Shown: positions 14,703-16,258 of the stretch, one piece after another | How positions within the stretch are numbered: position 1 is the stretch's first letter | Layout: every line of letters starts with the position of its first letter | DNA from: Fusobacterium sp. | GTDB lineage: Bacteria; Fusobacteriota; Fusobacteriia; Fusobacteriales; Fusobacteriaceae | Direction of reading: 5' to 3' | Length of the DNA: 16,258 bases | Assembly (NCBI GenBank): GCA_030527385.1 | Contig: JAUNAY010000013.1 | Coordinates: 1-16,258, forward strand | Program-made: the position numbers and the translations under genes | Notes under the pieces: generated by a model | Told to the model about the DNA's origin: nothing | The model's input: only the letters and a program-made list of their open reading frames with translations | Database searches by the model: none

Positions 14703-16025
14703 TCTCTTAGTAATTTTAATAATAGCTTTTTTCATTAGATAATAACTAACTACTAAGCACATTGCTTCTGCTATTGGTATGGATAACCAAATTCCTTTTG
14801 CACCTATCAAATCTGGCAATATAAAAAGTGGAATTGCTATAAATACTATTGATCTACCTAATGACACTACCACTGATTCCAATGGTTTTTCTATGGAAGT
14901 TAAAAAAGATGTAGATATTATATTTAGAAATGAAATTAAATATGAAAAGCTTATATAAAATAGTGCTGTTTTTGCCAAATCTATCAATTCTTGATTTCCC
15001 TTTGAAAATATCTTTATTATAAACTCTCCCCATATATGACTTCCAATATATGCAACCCCTCCTAAAGTTCCTCCAGTTATAAGAGAGATTTTTAAAACTT
15101 TTTTAATTTTATCCAAATGCTTTGCACCCAAATTATAAGCCACCAAAGGCTGTAATGCTTGTGATAATCCATATAAACTAATATTTAACATCTGATTTAT
15201 ATAAAATACTATTGTTAGGGCTGAAACCCCTAAAACTCCTATCTTGTTCATTATTGTAAGATTAAAAAGATACATAGCAAATGTAGAAGATACAACTGAA
15301 AGCATCTCTGAACTTCCATTAAAAAATATATTTTTTATATCTTTTGTGTATAACCTCAAAGATTTTTGTGGAAGCTTAAAACGTAAATTTGGTAACAACG
15401 CTAAAAAACCAAACATACAAGCTAGTAGAGTTGCACTTGCTCCTCCTGCCATTCCCCACCCAAATTTTGCAATAAAGAGATAGTCTAAAATTGCATTAGA
15501 TATTAAACAAACACTTCCACTTAAAAAAACCAGATTTGGTTTCTCCTCTATCTTAACAAAAGTTTCTGTAAATATTGGAGATGTATAGAAAAATGCTCCT
15601 ATCATCATAGGAATCATATATGCTTGTACATATGGATAAACCTCTTTATTTGCTCCTAAAAATTTAATAAAAAAATCTAAGTTAAATAGAACTATCAAAG
15701 ATAAAAACTCCAAAACCCCTATTAATAACATTAAAGTTATAGAAGTTACCTCTCTAGCTCTTGCTATTTTCTTCTTTCCAAAATATATACTTGTGATAAC
15801 TCCTCCACCTACACAGATCATCAAGCCTACACTCATTATAAAATTTATTAACGGCATAGACAAATTTACAGCTGCTAACCCTAACGAGCCAACATTTCTT
15901 CCTAAAAACATTCCATCTATCATCACTTCTAAAGAAACAATAAGCATTCCAAAAATACTAGGAATAGCAAATTTAAAAAATAGTTTACTTATATTTTCCG
16001 TCTCTAAAGCGTTTTTAGTTGTCAT
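14682..16025 (-). CDS. MATE family multidrug/cation antiporter
   Basis: A 447-residue inner-membrane protein with about 12 hydrophobic segments, typical of MATE exporters that expel drugs or metabolites using Na+ or H+ gradients. The N-terminal half has 'FKFAIPSIFGMLIVSLEVMIDGMFLGRNVG' spread over residues ~17-46, the usual MATE opening with a conserved Asp in TM1. The second half repeats the pattern, with 'YGLSQALQPLVAYNLGAKH' near 285-303. The ATG at 16025 has AGGAGG upstream. It starts 48 nt after the regulator fragment upstream, so the pair may be co-transcribed. Its substrate cannot be told. Confidence 0.92.
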   Translation of the reverse strand: MTTKNALETENISKLFFKFAIPSIFGMLIVSLEVMIDGMFLGRNVGSLGLAAVNLSMPLINFIMSVGLMICVGGGVITSIYFGKKKIARAREVTSITLMLLIGVLEFLSLIVLFNLDFFIKFLGANKEVYPYVQAYMIPMMIGAFFYTSPIFTETFVKIEEKPNLVFLSGSVCLISNAILDYLFIAKFGWGMAGGASATLLACMFGFLALLPNLRFKLPQKSLRLYTKDIKNIFFNGSSEMLSVVSSTFAMYLFNLTIMNKIGVLGVSALTIVFYINQMLNISLYGLSQALQPLVAYNLGAKHLDKIKKVLKISLITGGTLGGVAYIGSHIWGEFIIKIFSKGNQELIDLAKTALFYISFSYLISFLNIISTSFLTSIEKPLESVVVSLGRSIVFIAIPLFILPDLIGAKGIWLSIPIAEAMCLVVSYYLMKKAIIKITKRLSKNLK

Positions 16026-16073
16026 ACTTTCCTCCTTTTTTTATATTTTAAAGTAATATTTATATCTCTATAT

Positions 16074-16258
16074 TTACTTTTTATCCTGCTTCACATAATA
16101 TTTTATCATCTTTTTTAAAAGTTTATATTGTTCATAAGAAATTGATATTTTCCCTTTTATAATAGATATAACTTCATCTTGTTTCAATTTAGAAATTGCT
16201 CTATTTAAAGTTTTTACACTCATTCCTCCCTCCCTTCCTTCCTCCATTCCCTCCTTCC
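16074..16258 (-). CDS. Crp/Fnr-family regulator, C-terminal HTH fragment (cut by window edge)
   Basis: The frame is open from the window edge to TAA at 16074-16076. From the ATG at 16223 it encodes 49 residues beginning 'MSVKTLNRAISKLKQDEVIS', which fits the recognition helix and wing of Crp/Fnr proteins, ending in a lysine-rich tail. Upstream of that codon the visible frame is encoded by a purine-only tract and reads as Glu/Gly/Arg-rich low complexity instead of the expected first HTH helix. The gene may be full length beyond the edge, altered by a repeat, or (less likely) a small ORF starting at 16223. It may control the MATE gene 48 nt downstream. Confidence 0.55.
   Translation of the reverse strand, partial: KEGMEEGREGGMSVKTLNRAISKLKQDEVISIIKGKISISYEQYKLLKKMIKYYVKQDKK
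16224..16258 (-). repeat. Purine-only degenerate tetranucleotide tract at window edge
   Basis: On the minus strand these 35 nt are all A/G except one T. They divide into consecutive 4-mers GGAA, GGAG, GGAA, TGGA, GGAA, GGAA, GGGA, GGGA. The tract is in frame with the Crp/Fnr tail. Its true length is unknown because the window ends inside it. Confidence 0.55.

Noticed and set aside
1..16258. CRISPR arrays, tRNA/rRNA genes, insertion sequences or phage genes
   Set aside because: I saw no regularly spaced long direct repeats, tRNA-like cloverleaf, rRNA-like GC-rich block, transposase or phage-type protein on either strand.

Overview
The window is low in GC, with strong AGGAGG-type ribosome binding sites, short intergenic gaps and several TTG starts. 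Its proteins are those of a strict anaerobe: heterodisulfide-reductase modules, many 4Fe-4S ferredoxin domains and a soluble fumarate-reductase-like enzyme. A Fusobacteriota member (Fusobacterium/Ilyobacter-like) is my best guess and a low-GC Clostridia member the alternative. The assignment comes from codon and protein flavour only and was not tested.

Left part (1-2301, + strand): the 3' end of a WG-repeat protein cut by the window edge, then an MscS-type mechanosensitive channel and a YitT-family membrane protein, tightly spaced and probably co-transcribed. Next (2386-3130, + strand) is a GntR/FCD regulator with its own clear promoter. A perfect 10-bp inverted repeat straddles the -10 box of that promoter and is a candidate autoregulatory operator. 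A strong bidirectional hairpin terminator (3151-3190) separates it from the operon converging on it.

Centre (14467 down to 3196, - strand): a ten-gene operon of about 11.3 kb with gaps of no more than 30 bp or short overlaps, read from a TTGACA-17-TATAAA promoter at 14617-14589. In transcription order it encodes HdrB, HdrC, HdrA, an MvhD/FlxD-like protein, two 4Fe-4S electron-transfer proteins (FlxC- and FlxB-like), an FAD/NAD(P)H oxidoreductase (FlxA-like), an FrdB/TfrB-like Fe-S protein, a fumarate-reductase-type flavoprotein, a DcuC-type C4-dicarboxylate transporter and an M20 metallopeptidase. The most economical reading is a cytoplasmic flavin-based electron-bifurcating machine. FlxABCD would oxidise NAD(P)H and the flavin of HdrA would split electrons between ferredoxin and HdrBC. 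The high-potential branch would end at the FrdA-type flavoprotein, reducing fumarate (or a similar dicarboxylic enoate) to succinate, with DcuC moving C4-dicarboxylates. No membrane anchor, hydrogenase large subunit or sulfite reductase catalytic subunit is present. This coupled Hdr-Flx-Frd system is the main item of interest.

Right part (16258 down to 14682, - strand): the C-terminal DNA-binding tail of a Crp/Fnr-family regulator, cut by the window edge inside a purine-only, tetranucleotide-like tract, followed by a MATE-family efflux transporter. I saw no rRNA, tRNA, CRISPR array, insertion sequence or phage gene.
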